64,000 nt of DNA from Turbatrix aceti (lineage: Eukaryota; Nematoda; Chromadorea; Rhabditida; Panagrolaimidae), in assembly GCA_963969345.1 (NCBI GenBank), contig OZ017770.1:10596180-10660179 (forward strand), given 5' to 3'. Below the pieces are notes generated by a model. That model made no database searches and was not told the origin of the DNA. It worked only from the letters and a program-made list of their open reading frames with translations. This document shows positions 33,603 to 43,481 of this stretch, piece by piece (the stretch's first letter is position 1; each line of letters begins with the position of its first letter). The translations under genes were made by a program, and so were the position numbers.

Positions 33603-33712
33603 TAGGGGGGGAACCAAACCATCTATGGGGGATCGAGTTCCCCCCTAAGAAAGTCTTTTTTTTGTGTATAGGTGGGGAACTTAACCATCTATGGGGGATT
33701 TAGTTCCCCACC
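33603..33712. repeat. Twin hairpins with conserved loop and compensatory stem changes
   Basis: Hairpin one pairs taggggggaac (33603-33614, one bulged G) with gttccccccta (33637-33647). Hairpin two pairs ggtggggaac (33671-33680) with gttccccacc (33703-33712). Both loops contain accatctatgggggat, in which ccat-ct-atgg can form an apical mini-stem. Stem columns differ as A-T versus G-C and G-C versus T-A, so pairing is kept while sequence changes. The right copy is at 56818-56862 and 56886-56927. Confidence 0.75.
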
Positions 33713-33786
33713 AAGAGGATAGGGTGGGGAACTGAATGAGGGTGGGTATCGACATGTGGGGTATGGGGAACTTAAAGTAAAAATAG

Positions 33787-34068
33787 CCGAAACCTCAACA
33801 TATACCCGTCCGACTCAACGAGCAAGCCTTACCGTCTTCATTCCTCGATTTCGCCACCAATGCTAAAAGACAACCTCATAGATCACTTGGATTTACTCGT
33901 TTAAACTCTTCTTCAAATTCAGAGAGGTCGACGAACGACGTGGAGAATGACGAAGTTTTCCTTCAAGCATGGGGCAGGACTAACCTCCACGACTTGCAAT
34001 CTTGCACTAAACATCTCGGACGCGGCAAACCGACATTGGCAATCAGAGTCTCGTGCTTCGACTTCTAG
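33787..34068 (+). other. Unrecognised 93-codon open frame without ATG
   Basis: Between a TAG at 33784 and a TAG at 34066 the frame is open and reads, in part, LNEQALPSSFLDFATNAKR, NSSSNSERSTNDVENDEVFL and AWGRTNLHDLQSC. It looks more protein-like than its neighbours. Another frame continues 34090-34362 (NSVRQQLTTSGILKALRHIR). These could be parts of one decayed coding sequence. No family is recognised. The right copy begins at 57002. Confidence 0.25.
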
Positions 34069-34474
34069 CGCAAGCCCGTCCAAACTCTAATGCTGTGGAT
34101 CAACTTTCTTTGCTACGAGAGCTCAAAATTTGCACCTGACATTGCAACGGCGGGAAACATTGGAGCGGTCAAAAAACGTCGCACAGTGAACAGCGTCCGT
34201 CAGCAGCTCACGACAAGCGGAATCCTCAAAGCTTTGCGACACATTAGATTATTGGTCAAAGCACATCAAAGTCGAAACAAATGTTGCATTCAACAAAAAA
34301 TAAGAGACAGAAAAATTCAGGTCAATGTGCTGCAAGAATCAGTCGAGCGTGATCTGATGTGAGTACGCAGAAAAGCTCAACAACAAATGACCAAGCCTGC
34401 CGTTCAGTCAGTTGTAAGACGTTGATAGAAAACAAAAAAACTACACCGAAAAGCACCCTGTACTAGCACGTGAT

Positions 34475-34622
34475 CTACAACATGACTACAACTGATCAGC
34501 AAGGTTTTGTACGCGAATGGATTTTTTGTGTTGTTCGCATTCGCTTGTAGATTTTTGTTATTTTCGTTGTAATCATGAGTAAATCGGAAAAGTTTGTTTA
34601 TCCAGTTGTAGTCATGTTGTAG
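34475..34622. repeat. 148-bp element with perfect 20-bp terminal inverted repeats
   Basis: ctacaacatgactacaactg (34475-34494) is the exact reverse complement of the 20 bases at 34603-34622. An inner pair gcgaatg/cattcgc lies between. This may be a tiny MITE or a structured RNA. The right copy is at 57690-57837. Confidence 0.75.
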
Positions 34623-34639
34623 ACTACCTGCTGGTGTGG

Positions 34640-35270
34640 GACGATGAGTGAGCAACAAAAACAACTCGCCAATCGACGCAAACAGAAAGCGAAAATTCAA
34701 ACGCAAATGCGAGCGCCTTTGAGAACATGACAGTTACGTTTTGAGAACATCACAGACAAGTTTCGCACTACTGCTCAAATTGGGGAGTATGTACTTTCTG
34801 CATGCCAGCATTTTGTAAAAGGCTTTGTTCTTCCTAGGCTTGTAAAAAAGCATTGTAAAAACACAAAAAAAAAGGGCAGTGGTTTTTTCGTCACACGGTC
34901 GATATTTTCAGACTGGCTTTTTTTCTGCATAGGTGGACATGATATTTTTACCGCGCTGAGCAAAAATGTCACAGAGACGGCCTTTTTTGTTCCGCTTACA
35001 TTAGGTGTTCTTTCAGGCACCTGGTCCTCCTAGTAAATTTTCGTCGTCAACAAGAGACGACAACTAGACCGCTTTTCGTTGATAGGCAACAACGTCATTT
35101 CTGCAAATCACGGAAATGCAAAAAGTAATATTTGGTTGTGTGTAATTTGTTGGAAAAAACCACGAAGCGGACAACAAGCTGACTCTTCATCCTTGTAACT
35201 TATTGTATGTCCAAGGCGATTATTCTTTCATTTAAGAAATAAAAGAAAAAATAATTAGTTTGTAAGTTGA
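34640..35270. other. Intergenic before tRNA-Lys
   Basis: A short basic frame from 34644 (MSEQQKQLANRRKQKAK) stops at about 34730 and is likely a remnant. Otherwise no gene is seen. Confidence 0.4.
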
Positions 35271-35276
35271 CAGCAT

Positions 35277-35349
35277 GCCCGGTTAGCTCAGTCGGTAGAG
35301 CACCAGACTCTTAATCTGGCTGTCGCGGGTTCGAGCCCCGCATCGGGCT
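35277..35349 (+). tRNA. tRNA-Lys (anticodon CTT)
   Basis: Complete cloverleaf: acceptor gcccggt/atcgggc, D-arm with gctcagtcggtagagc, anticodon stem ccaga/tctgg around ctcttaa (anticodon CTT), and T-arm gcgggttcgagccccgc. Length is 73. The right copy is at 58492-58564. Confidence 0.95.
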
Positions 35350-35694
35350 AATTTTTTTCATTTTATCTGAATTTTAAAATTGGAAATTTATTTAAAATTT
35401 ATTTTAAAATCAGAAGTAGTTTTATAAAAAACCCGCAATGTTTTTTTTGTCTTCTTTTTCAACAATTTACTTTTAAAAGCAACGAGAAATAGCAAGTGTT
35501 ATGCTTTCTTGCCTCGCCCAGAAGCTAGCAAGTGAGGTGTTGAAAGAAAGTCTTGTAGTATTTATATCATAACTTATTCTCATGACAACGTCAAAGTAAA
35601 AACCAGATGTCAAGCACAGTTACATCTGCTACTGGCAAACACATACAAGACGCATTTTCAAAATCCTCGTTATACTGCCGCAACACAAACGTAA

Positions 35695-36766
35695 TGTCGC
35701 GAATTCTTCGCGAACGCGGTTCAACACCAACGCGAAATCTACATAACTCCAGCAATTTCTCTATATATACGTTGTTTTCCTTTCCTTTCACAAAGGACTC
35801 TTACTTCCTTACTCTTACCCTTACGTTTCTGTACGTACTGACAATAAATTCTTCCTACTGACTCTCGATTTCTCTGTGAAGCTTCCCTCGCGTGGCCCGT
35901 TCCGCTGTGGAACGGAGGGAAGTTCTCCACATTTGGTGCATCGGCGGTGATAGAATTTGGTGTAACGCCGGTTCTTCTACGAATCCAGGTACTACCACTG
36001 CACACAGATAGCAACCGCTGCCGAACAACTACGTCTACAAAACCGACGACGACGGTTCTTCCGACGTCCAACTACTTCGAGGATTTTATTGCGGACAACA
36101 TCATACGGCGACAACAACTTACGAATCAGCGCAAATTTGTGAGTTCTTTTTTTCCGGGACGGTTCTTTCAACAGAATAAGACCCGTCACCGAGTCAACGC
36201 GCAATCCCGAGGCCCACGACGACTCGCACACAGAGTTACCATGGCCAAACTTCGCCAACAACGGCAGACAGCGAAGCGCTACCAGGCCCAGCAGAGGCCG
36301 AAGACGGCGTTCGTTTTTTTTGAGAAGCACTCGGGCAGGACAGCAGCTTCCGAACCCCGACGATCTCACCCCGCAGAAAGCCCATTGAAGACAGCAATTC
36401 TCAATGGCACCCCTTCATTTCTCCCAGCCGTACCGCAACCCTCATCGTACTTCAGTCCTCGATCGCCCGGCCCCAGTGTCGCGATGCGAAGCCAGACGCC
36501 AGATCCCCCCCGACTCGGCTGGCCGGCAGTGTCGCGAATTCTTCGCGAACGCGGTTCAACACCAACGCGAAATCTACATAACTCCAGCAATTTCTCTATA
36601 TATACGTTGTTTTCCTTTCCTTTCACAAAGGACTCTTACTTCCTTACTCTTACCCTTACGTTTCTGTACGTACTGACAATAAATTCTTCCTACTGACTCT
36701 CGATTTCTCTGTGAAGCTTCCCTCGCGTGGCCCGTTCCGCTGTGGAACGGAGGGAAGTTCTCCACA
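35695..36766 (+). mobile_element. Non-autonomous LTR retrotransposon (1,072 bp), tRNA-Gly primed
   Basis: Two 237-bp direct repeats at 35695-35931 and 36530-36766 begin TGTCGCGAATTC and end TTCTCCACA, the TG..CA form of LTRs, and appear identical. The 5-bp target duplication cgtaa flanks them (35690-35694 and 36767-36771). The LTR has a TATA-like tatatata and an aataaa. The primer site starts right after the left LTR: TGGTGCATCGGC matches the 3' end of tRNA-Gly(GCC). The 598-bp interior has no protease, RT or integrase; its long open frame has no gag similarity I recognise. LTR identity implies recent insertion, yet it is in both duplication copies, so the duplication is younger still. The right copy is at 58910-59981. 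Confidence 0.9.
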
Positions 36767-36774
36767 CGTAATGT

Positions 36775-38473
36775 CAGAAGAATTTTGTTAAAAAAATGTA
36801 ATTAAATTTGATCTAAATTTTACTCTTATTATAAACTACGTGTCACGCTTTAAATGATAAACAGGAAGATTATATGTAGATTTTTTTTCAAATTAAAAAG
36901 ATCAAATTTTTGATAAATTTTTTAAACTCTATCAAAAGTTTGATAATTTTTTTGAAAATTTTGGACACAAATTTTTTTAATGTATAAAAAAAATAAATTT
37001 ATTAAAAGTTTTTAGTGCTCCGACCAGTCAGCAGGATAAAAATTGTTTTTTTATTACTTATCCCAGTACAAAGTATTGGTAAATTTTAGTATGAGTCCAA
37101 AAAATTTTACACAACTTAAAAAAAAAATCATGACCTTTCAAAATTTTCTAAAAAGTTTTTCAATACTTCGTTTGTCACCATTATTTTTAACATTTTCAAA
37201 AGTTTAAAATCAAATTTTTAACAAAATATTCTAATGTAAAGAAAATTTCACTTACAACTTTTTTATTTTAGATTATTAAACGGCTTGATTCGGATCTAAA
37301 GCATGTTTGTCTTTTGTCAAGCCATTCGAAAAGAGTTCATAAACCTTTTTTGTATTCATGCACCCACAAGAGACAAATAAGTGTGTCACAGCTTTTTTGT
37401 TTGTTATGCGATGACGACAGAAAGAATTAAATATTTTGGGCTTCGGCAAATTCTGATATAACGTTTGTCAGCAAAAAACAAGGCACACCTCTTACAAAGA
37501 CCATTTGTACATATTTGTAACAACTGTTAAAACATGTAATCGTAAAAATTGTTCAAAAAATAAAATTATCGATCTGATTCGACATGCTACTACGAGGGCC
37601 CTGACACCGTACTCACACCGTATGTAAAAAAAATTCAATGTAATGTTTTAAATTCAAATTTTTTAGTAAAAAACAATATTTTAAGACGCACTCTGTGAGC
37701 CGATTAAGAATCAAGGTGAAAGGCGCAAACCCTTTTACAACTTCAAATGTGGCCGAACAAAATAAAAAAAAATAATAAAAAATTTCAAAAGCGGGATTTT
37801 GGAGCTACAGCTTCTAAAAGATTTTCAATTCGCATCAAAAATACTGATTTTTGGTATCTGGGCACGAGAACTCGATTTGTGTATTCAGATTTTTTTTAAA
37901 ACCTCCGACTTTTTTGAAATTATCGATTTAGGCTCCCCAAAACGTAAAAAAACCCTTTTTTTCGAAAGAATTGAAGCCGGCAGTCGCTGAATTTGAGGTA
38001 ACCAATCAGGGGGTTGGAGTTAAGCTGTACAAATCATAGATGAATGCGTTGCCTTGACATATGTTATGGAAAACGCAAAACTAAAAAAAAATGCCTATGC
38101 AATCTGGTGCGGAAGCACCCTTCTTCGCACCTCTTACAAGAAAAGACGGTTTTCAATCAAACTACCATTTTCGATTTTTAGCTTGCGTTATTCCCATGGA
38201 AATTTTTGTGTGCTAATGCAAATAACTCACGAGAATGATTCGTTCAAGAATGATAGTAGCTCATTCTTACATGAATCATTCTCACAGTTTTGCATCTTTC
38301 TAGATTTGGAAGGCAGGATAAGCGCAAAAAGGTTCTATCGCAAACGCGACCTGTTTTTCGCGCCTTTTTCGAGCTGAAAAAAGGTCATTGTCGACGAGCG
38401 CGCTAGGAACGAATAACAACATGATAGAGTGGAAACACTGCAGTCAAGTTGTAATTAAATTTTGTTAAAAAAA
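36775..38473. repeat. Left flank of the array: one partial module and unique AT-rich DNA
   Basis: 36780-37230 matches the A-type part of the array module (from gaattttgttaaaaaaatgtaatt to attctaat), then diverges into sequence without a recognised gene (37231-38220). At 38221-38466 a hairpin-bearing module segment appears, including the 53-nt stem-loop at 38231-38283. It jumps directly into the gacaatttttgtgg part of the module, skipping about 640 bp present in the other units. Confidence 0.7.
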
Positions 38474-38499
38474 TGACAATTTTTGTGGAAAAAAAGTAA

Positions 38500-38887
38500 T
38501 TAACGACAAAATTTTGAAAAATTTTTAGATTGAAAAAAAATATATTTAGATGCAAAAGCCACCAACTCGATGATTTTGATTTTGCAAAGTTGCTCATCCT
38601 GCCTGCCAAAGATTTTAACTACTGCAAGTAGCTACAATTGAAGGCCCTTTCTTCGTACCAAAACGCACAGAAGGATGTAATTTATTTTTTTAATTTAAAC
38701 AAAATTGAAACACTTAGCACAAATAAAAAAAAATTACAAATTTCAAAAATAAAAAAAATTTCAAACTGGTAACAAAATTTTTAAAAATATACATACGATT
38801 AGTTGGACCTGAACGTCGAAAGGTGAACGTCGCTGACGGGTGCCAAGACGGAGATGCTGACGAGAAAGACGAAGAAGACGCCATCAT
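38500..38887 (-). CDS. Candidate two-exon gene in each array module
   Basis: A minus-strand ATG at 38887 starts MMASSSSFSSASPSW and continues through TFTFRRSGPTN to a gtatgt donor (exon 38887-38797). An acceptor acttgcag leads to exon two (38621-38500): VKIFGRQDEQLCKIKIIEL and on to TAA, 70 residues in all. The frame works across the splice, but the intron is long for this genome (175 bp) and exon two is AT-rich, so it may be noncoding. Further copies are at 40026-40413, 43508-43895, 45034-45421, 61715-62102 and 63241-63628; some differ by SWRPS in place of SWHPS. No family is recognised. Confidence 0.25.
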
Positions 38888-41823
38888 CCAGAAGAAAAGC
38901 ACAAACGACTGCCGAGCGCGCGTTCAATGGCATCAACTGGCATTTGTGCAAATTTTGCTGACAACTTCCCATCCCTCCAGATCCAAAATGCTGCCTGCGT
39001 AGCAACTTCCCATCCCTCCAGATCCAAAAAGGTGCAACTCTCTGAGAACGTTCGTGCGCTTGGCGCGTGACACAATGCTTCCTATGGAAATTTTTGTAAG
39101 CTAATGGAAATAACTCACGAGAATGATTCGTTCAAGAATGATAGTAGCTCATTCTTACATGAATCATTCTCACAGTTTTGCATCTTTCTAGATTTGGAAG
39201 GCAGGATAGCGCAAAAAGGTTCTATCGCAAACGCGACCTGTTTTTCGCGCCTTTTTCGAGCTGAAAAAAGGTCATTGTCGACGAGCGCGCTAGGAACGAG
39301 TAACAACATGATAGAGTGGAAACACTGCAGTCAAGTTGTAATTAAATTTTGTTAAAAAAATGTAATTAAATTTGATCTAAATTTTACTCTTATTATAAAC
39401 TACGTGTCACGCTTTAAATGATAAACAGGAAGATTATATGTAGATTTTTTTTCAAATTAAAAAGATCAAACTTTTGATAAATTTTTTAAACTCTATCAAA
39501 AGTTTGATAATTTTTCTGAAAATTTTGGTCACAAATTTTTTTAATGCATAAAAAAAAATAAATTTATTAAAAGTTTTTAGTGCTCCGACCAGTCAGCAGG
39601 ATAAAAATTGTTTTTTTATTACTTATCCCAGTACAAAGTATTGGTAAATTTTAGTATAAATCCAAAAAAATTTACACAACTTAAAAAAAAATCATGACCT
39701 TTCAAAATTTTCTAAAAAGTTTTTCAATACTTCGTTTGTCACCATTATTTTTAACATTTTCTAAAGTTTAAAATCAAATTTTTAACAAAATATTCTAATT
39801 TTTTTCCCATTTTTTTTCGAAAGCTTTGGAATCTGACTGAAAGCCGTAACCCAAATTTTTGTTATAGCTGTAATTTGAAGAAGGAGAATGAAAATAATCA
39901 CTGAAGTAAATATTTTAAATGTACGAAAATGAGAAAAAATAAAGATTTGAATTCAGAGAATGACTATGATCAGTAGCGTGAATATTTTACATTAAAATTT
40001 GACAATTTTTGTGGAAAAAAAGTAATTAACGACAAAATTTTAAAAAATTTTTAGATTGAAAAAAAATATATTTAGATGCAAAAGCCACCAACTCGATGAT
40101 TTTGATTTTGCAAAGTTGCTCATCCTGCCTGCCAAAGATTTTAACTACTGCAAGTAGCTACAATTGAAGGCCCTTTCTTCGTACCAAAACGCACAGAAGG
40201 ATGTAATTTATTTTTTTAATTTATACAAAATTGAAACATTTAGCACAAATAAAAAAAAATTACAAATTTCAAAAATAAAAAAAATTTCAAACTTTTAACA
40301 AAATTTTTAAAAATATACATACGATTAGTTGGACCTGAACGTCGAAAGGTGAACGTCGCTGACGGGCGCCAAGACGGAGATGCTGACGAGAAAGACGAAG
40401 AAGACGCCATCATCCAGAAGAAAAGCACAAACGACTGCCGAGCGCGCGTTCAATGGCATCAACTGGCATTTGTGCAAATTTTGCTGACAACTTCCCATAC
40501 CTCCAGATCCAAAATGCTGCCTGCGTAGCAACTTCCCATCCCTCCAGATCCAAAAAGGTGCAACTCTCTGAGAACGTTCGTACGCTTGGCGCGTGACACA
40601 ATGCTTCCTATGGAAATTTTTGTAAGCTAATGGAAATAACTCACGAGAATGATTCGTTCAAGAATGATAGTAGCTCATTCTTACATGAATCATTCTCACA
40701 GTTTTGCATCTTTCTAGATTTGGAAGGCAGGATAGCGCAAAAAGGTTCTATCGCAAACGCGACCTGTTTTTCGCGCCTTTTTCGAGCTGAAAAAAGGTCA
40801 TTGTCGACGAGCGCGCTAGGAACGAGTAACAACATGATAGAGTGGAAACACTGCAGTCAAGTTGTAATTAAATTTTGTTAAAAAATTTAATTAAATTTGA
40901 TCTAAATTTTACTCTTATTATAAACTACGTGTCACGCTTTAAATGATAAACAGGAAGATTATATGTAGATTTTTTTTCAAATTAAAAAGATCAAATTTTT
41001 GATAAATTTTTTAAACTCTATCAAAAGTTTGATAATTTTTTTGAAAATTTTGGACACAAATTTTTTTAATGTATAAAAAAAAATAAATTTATTAAAAGTT
41101 TTTAGTGCTCCGACCAGTCAGCGGAATAAAAATTGTTTTTTATTACTTAGTCCTAGAAACAAGTATTGGTAAATTTTAGTATGAGTCTAAAAAATTTAAA
41201 AATTTAAAATTGGAAAAAAATTTGGAACAAAATTTGTTCTAAAATTTCGTTTAAAAATCTTTTTAAAGTTTTTTTGAACTAAAAAATGTTTATTAGCTTC
41301 ACATTTAGACAGTAAATGGTTGTAAATTTTATAAAATTATAAAAATTTGTAAAATTTTTATAAAAATTTAATTACTATTGTGCCAAAGCAATTCATTTGT
41401 AAGATATGAATTGCATTTTCACAATAGTCTAAAAACAAAAAAAATCGTGTGAACGAGTTTGCCAAGTGCTATAAAACTAACCATTCACGCCGGTGATTTT
41501 TCTTCTTATTGGACATTGAATACGCCAAAAATACTGGGAAAAAGATTCAAAACAATAAATTTTGGTCCTTATTTAATGACTTACAGAACCACATTTAATT
41601 TTTTTAAACGGAAAGCGTATAAATACACTTTAAAATTAAAATTTTGTTTAATTTTGAAAAACAAATTTTTGTTAAAAAAAAATTTTTGAAAAACAACTAA
41701 AAAAAGAAACTGTTCAAAATGAAATTTGTATTCTATTTCAAAGTTAAATCTTCTTCTGATTTTGAACAACGTACAATTACTTCTATTTATTTGTTAGTCA
41801 GCAATGAAAAAAAAATTCTTACA

Positions 41824-42326
41824 TCAGTGCTTTTTCTGCTGCGCCTGCTTCTCAAGTTTAGCAACAAGAGCATCTTTCATCGTGAGTTCTTTTGATAGCC
41901 GGGAAATGGTTGCCACCATTTTGCTGATCTCTTCTTTGTGTTCACGCGCATTTTTTTGACGTTCCTGTCGCCATTCAGTAACCAGCTTTCGGTTTTCCTG
42001 CCGAAGTCGGTTTCTGTCATCCAAAATTGCGCGCAGCTAAAATAATATCGTTCTGGTTAGCAACTGGCCGTAAAACAACAAACCTCCTCTTCGCGCACTT
42101 GCTGAATCGCGATCAGTTCCTGTCGTTGTTCAGGTCGCAGATCCATCGTCATGATAGACGAACGCCGCGTTCGACGGGCAGGAAGAGTGCGAACAGCCGA
42201 ATGATGCGCGACCACTGCACACGGCTTTTCAATCGGAAAAGTTGCCGGCTTGACGTCACGATCGACGACGCGGTCCTGTGGGTCGTCGTTGACACATGTC
42301 ACAAAAGACTCGTCGGACTCGTTCAT
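41824..42326 (-). CDS. Coiled-coil protein encoded in the array (copy 1)
   Basis: Two exons (42326-42084 and 42036-41824, 47-bp GT-AG intron, phase 0) give 151 residues. The first part (MNESDESFVTCVNDDPQDR, VRTLPARRTRRSS) is acidic then basic and probably disordered. From LRPEQRQELIAIQQVREEE through the splice to LRAILDDRNRLRQENRKLV and MVATISRLSKELTMKDALV runs a long charged heptad pattern, a parallel coiled coil or tropomyosin-like helix, ending QKKH. It lies in the region specific to the 5,008-bp unit and shares its upstream sequence with the other minus-strand exon of the modules. No homolog is recognised. An upstream leader exon is possible (ttcatag acceptor just before the ATG). Confidence 0.6.
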
Positions 42327-43481
42327 CACAGTAAAATCTATGAACTGCCGACTGAACCCGCGACGACAATGGTAGACGACAATGCAAAAAAAAAGCTACG
42401 TGATTCCCATGGCGTTCTCTGGCATTTGTGCAAATTTTGCTGACAACTTCCCATCCCTCCAGATCCAAAATGCTGCCTGCGTAGCAACTTCCCATCCCTC
42501 CAGATCCAAAAAGGTGCAACTCTCTGAGAACGTTCGTACGCTTGGCGCGTGACACAATGCTTCCTATGAAAATTTTTGTAAGCTAATGGAAATAACTCAC
42601 GAGAATGATTCGTTCAAGAATGATAGTAGCTCATTCTTACATGAATCATTCTCACAGTTTTGCATCTTTCTAGATTTGGAAGGCAGGATAGCGCAAAAAG
42701 GTTCTATCGCAAACGCGACCTGTTTTTCGCGCCTTTTTCGAGCTGAAAAAAGGTCATTGTCGACGAGCGCGCTAGGAACGAGTAACAACATGATAGAGTG
42801 GAAACACTGCAGTCAAGTTGTAATTAAATTTTGTTAAAAAAATGTAATTAAATTTGATCTAAATTTTACTCTTATTATAAACTACGTGTCACGCTTTAAA
42901 TGATAAACAGGAAGATTATATGTAGATTTTTTTTCAAATTAAAAAGATCAAACTTTTGATAAATTTTTTAAACTCTATCAAAAGTTTGATAATTTTTCTG
43001 AAAATTTTGGTCACAAATTTTTTTTTTGTATAAAAAAAAATAAATTTATTAAAAGTTTTTAGTGCTCCGACCAGTCAGCAGGATAAAAATTGTTTTTTTA
43101 TTACTTATCCCAGTACAAAGTATTGGTAAATTTTAGTATAAATCCAAAAAAATTTACACAACTTAAAAAAAAATCATGACCTTTCAAAATTTTCTAAAAA
43201 GTTTTTCAATACTTCGTTTGTCACCATTATTTTTAACATTTTCTAAAGTTTAAAATCAAATTTTTAACAAAATATTCTAATTTTTTTCCCATTTTTTTTC
43301 GAAAGCTTTGGAATCTGACTGAAAGCCGTAACCCAAATTTTTGTTATAGCTGTAATTTGAAGAAGGAGAATGAAAATAATCACTGAAGTAAATATTTTAA
43401 ATGTACGAAAATGAGAAAAAATAAAGATTTGAATTCAGAGAATGACTATGATCAGTAGCGTGAATATTTTACATTAAAGTT

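Larger units (their letters stand above)
25057..40785. repeat. Left copy of a >=15.7-kb tandem segmental duplication
   Basis: Everything from 25057 (inside the ATPase) to at least 40785 recurs at 48271-64000 with offset 23,214, becoming 23,215 after one extra C in the poly-C run near 28613. The duplicated period continues through the nested array to 48256. Differences noticed by eye: 25813 G vs 49027 C, the poly-C length, 37846 G vs 61061 A, and 39547 C vs 62762 T. All features between share the same order in both copies. Such near-identity means a very recent duplication, or a haplotype or assembly effect. Confidence 0.95.
38474..43481. repeat. First 5,008-bp unit of the nested tandem array
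   Basis: The unit contains two ~1,526-bp subunits (module points at 39119 and 40645), a region specific to the larger unit with the coiled-coil gene (41190-42420), and a third module at 42601. Stem-loops of 53 nt lie at 39119-39171, 40645-40697 and 42601-42653 (arms gagaatgattc/gaatcattctc and aagaatga/tcattctt). A second perfect stem in each module pairs atcaaacttttgat with atcaaaagtttgat (for example 39465-39478 with 39495-39508; one mismatch in some modules). Each module also carries a tandem acttcccatccctccagatc pair. Confidence 0.9.

Noticed and set aside
33382..33648. Overlapping open frames on both strands
   Set aside because: Several frames are open at once because of GC-rich sequence. 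None shows a domain or splice site strong enough to prefer.
35947..36696. 249-codon frame inside the LTR element
   Set aside because: It runs into the right LTR, has no gag or pol motif I recognise and a biased Arg/Thr/Pro composition. Treated as interior of a non-autonomous element.
39104..39355. 83-codon plus-strand frame repeated in every module
   Set aside because: It overlaps the 53-nt stem-loop, has an opposite-strand open frame of similar length, and is preserved only because the modules are nearly identical.
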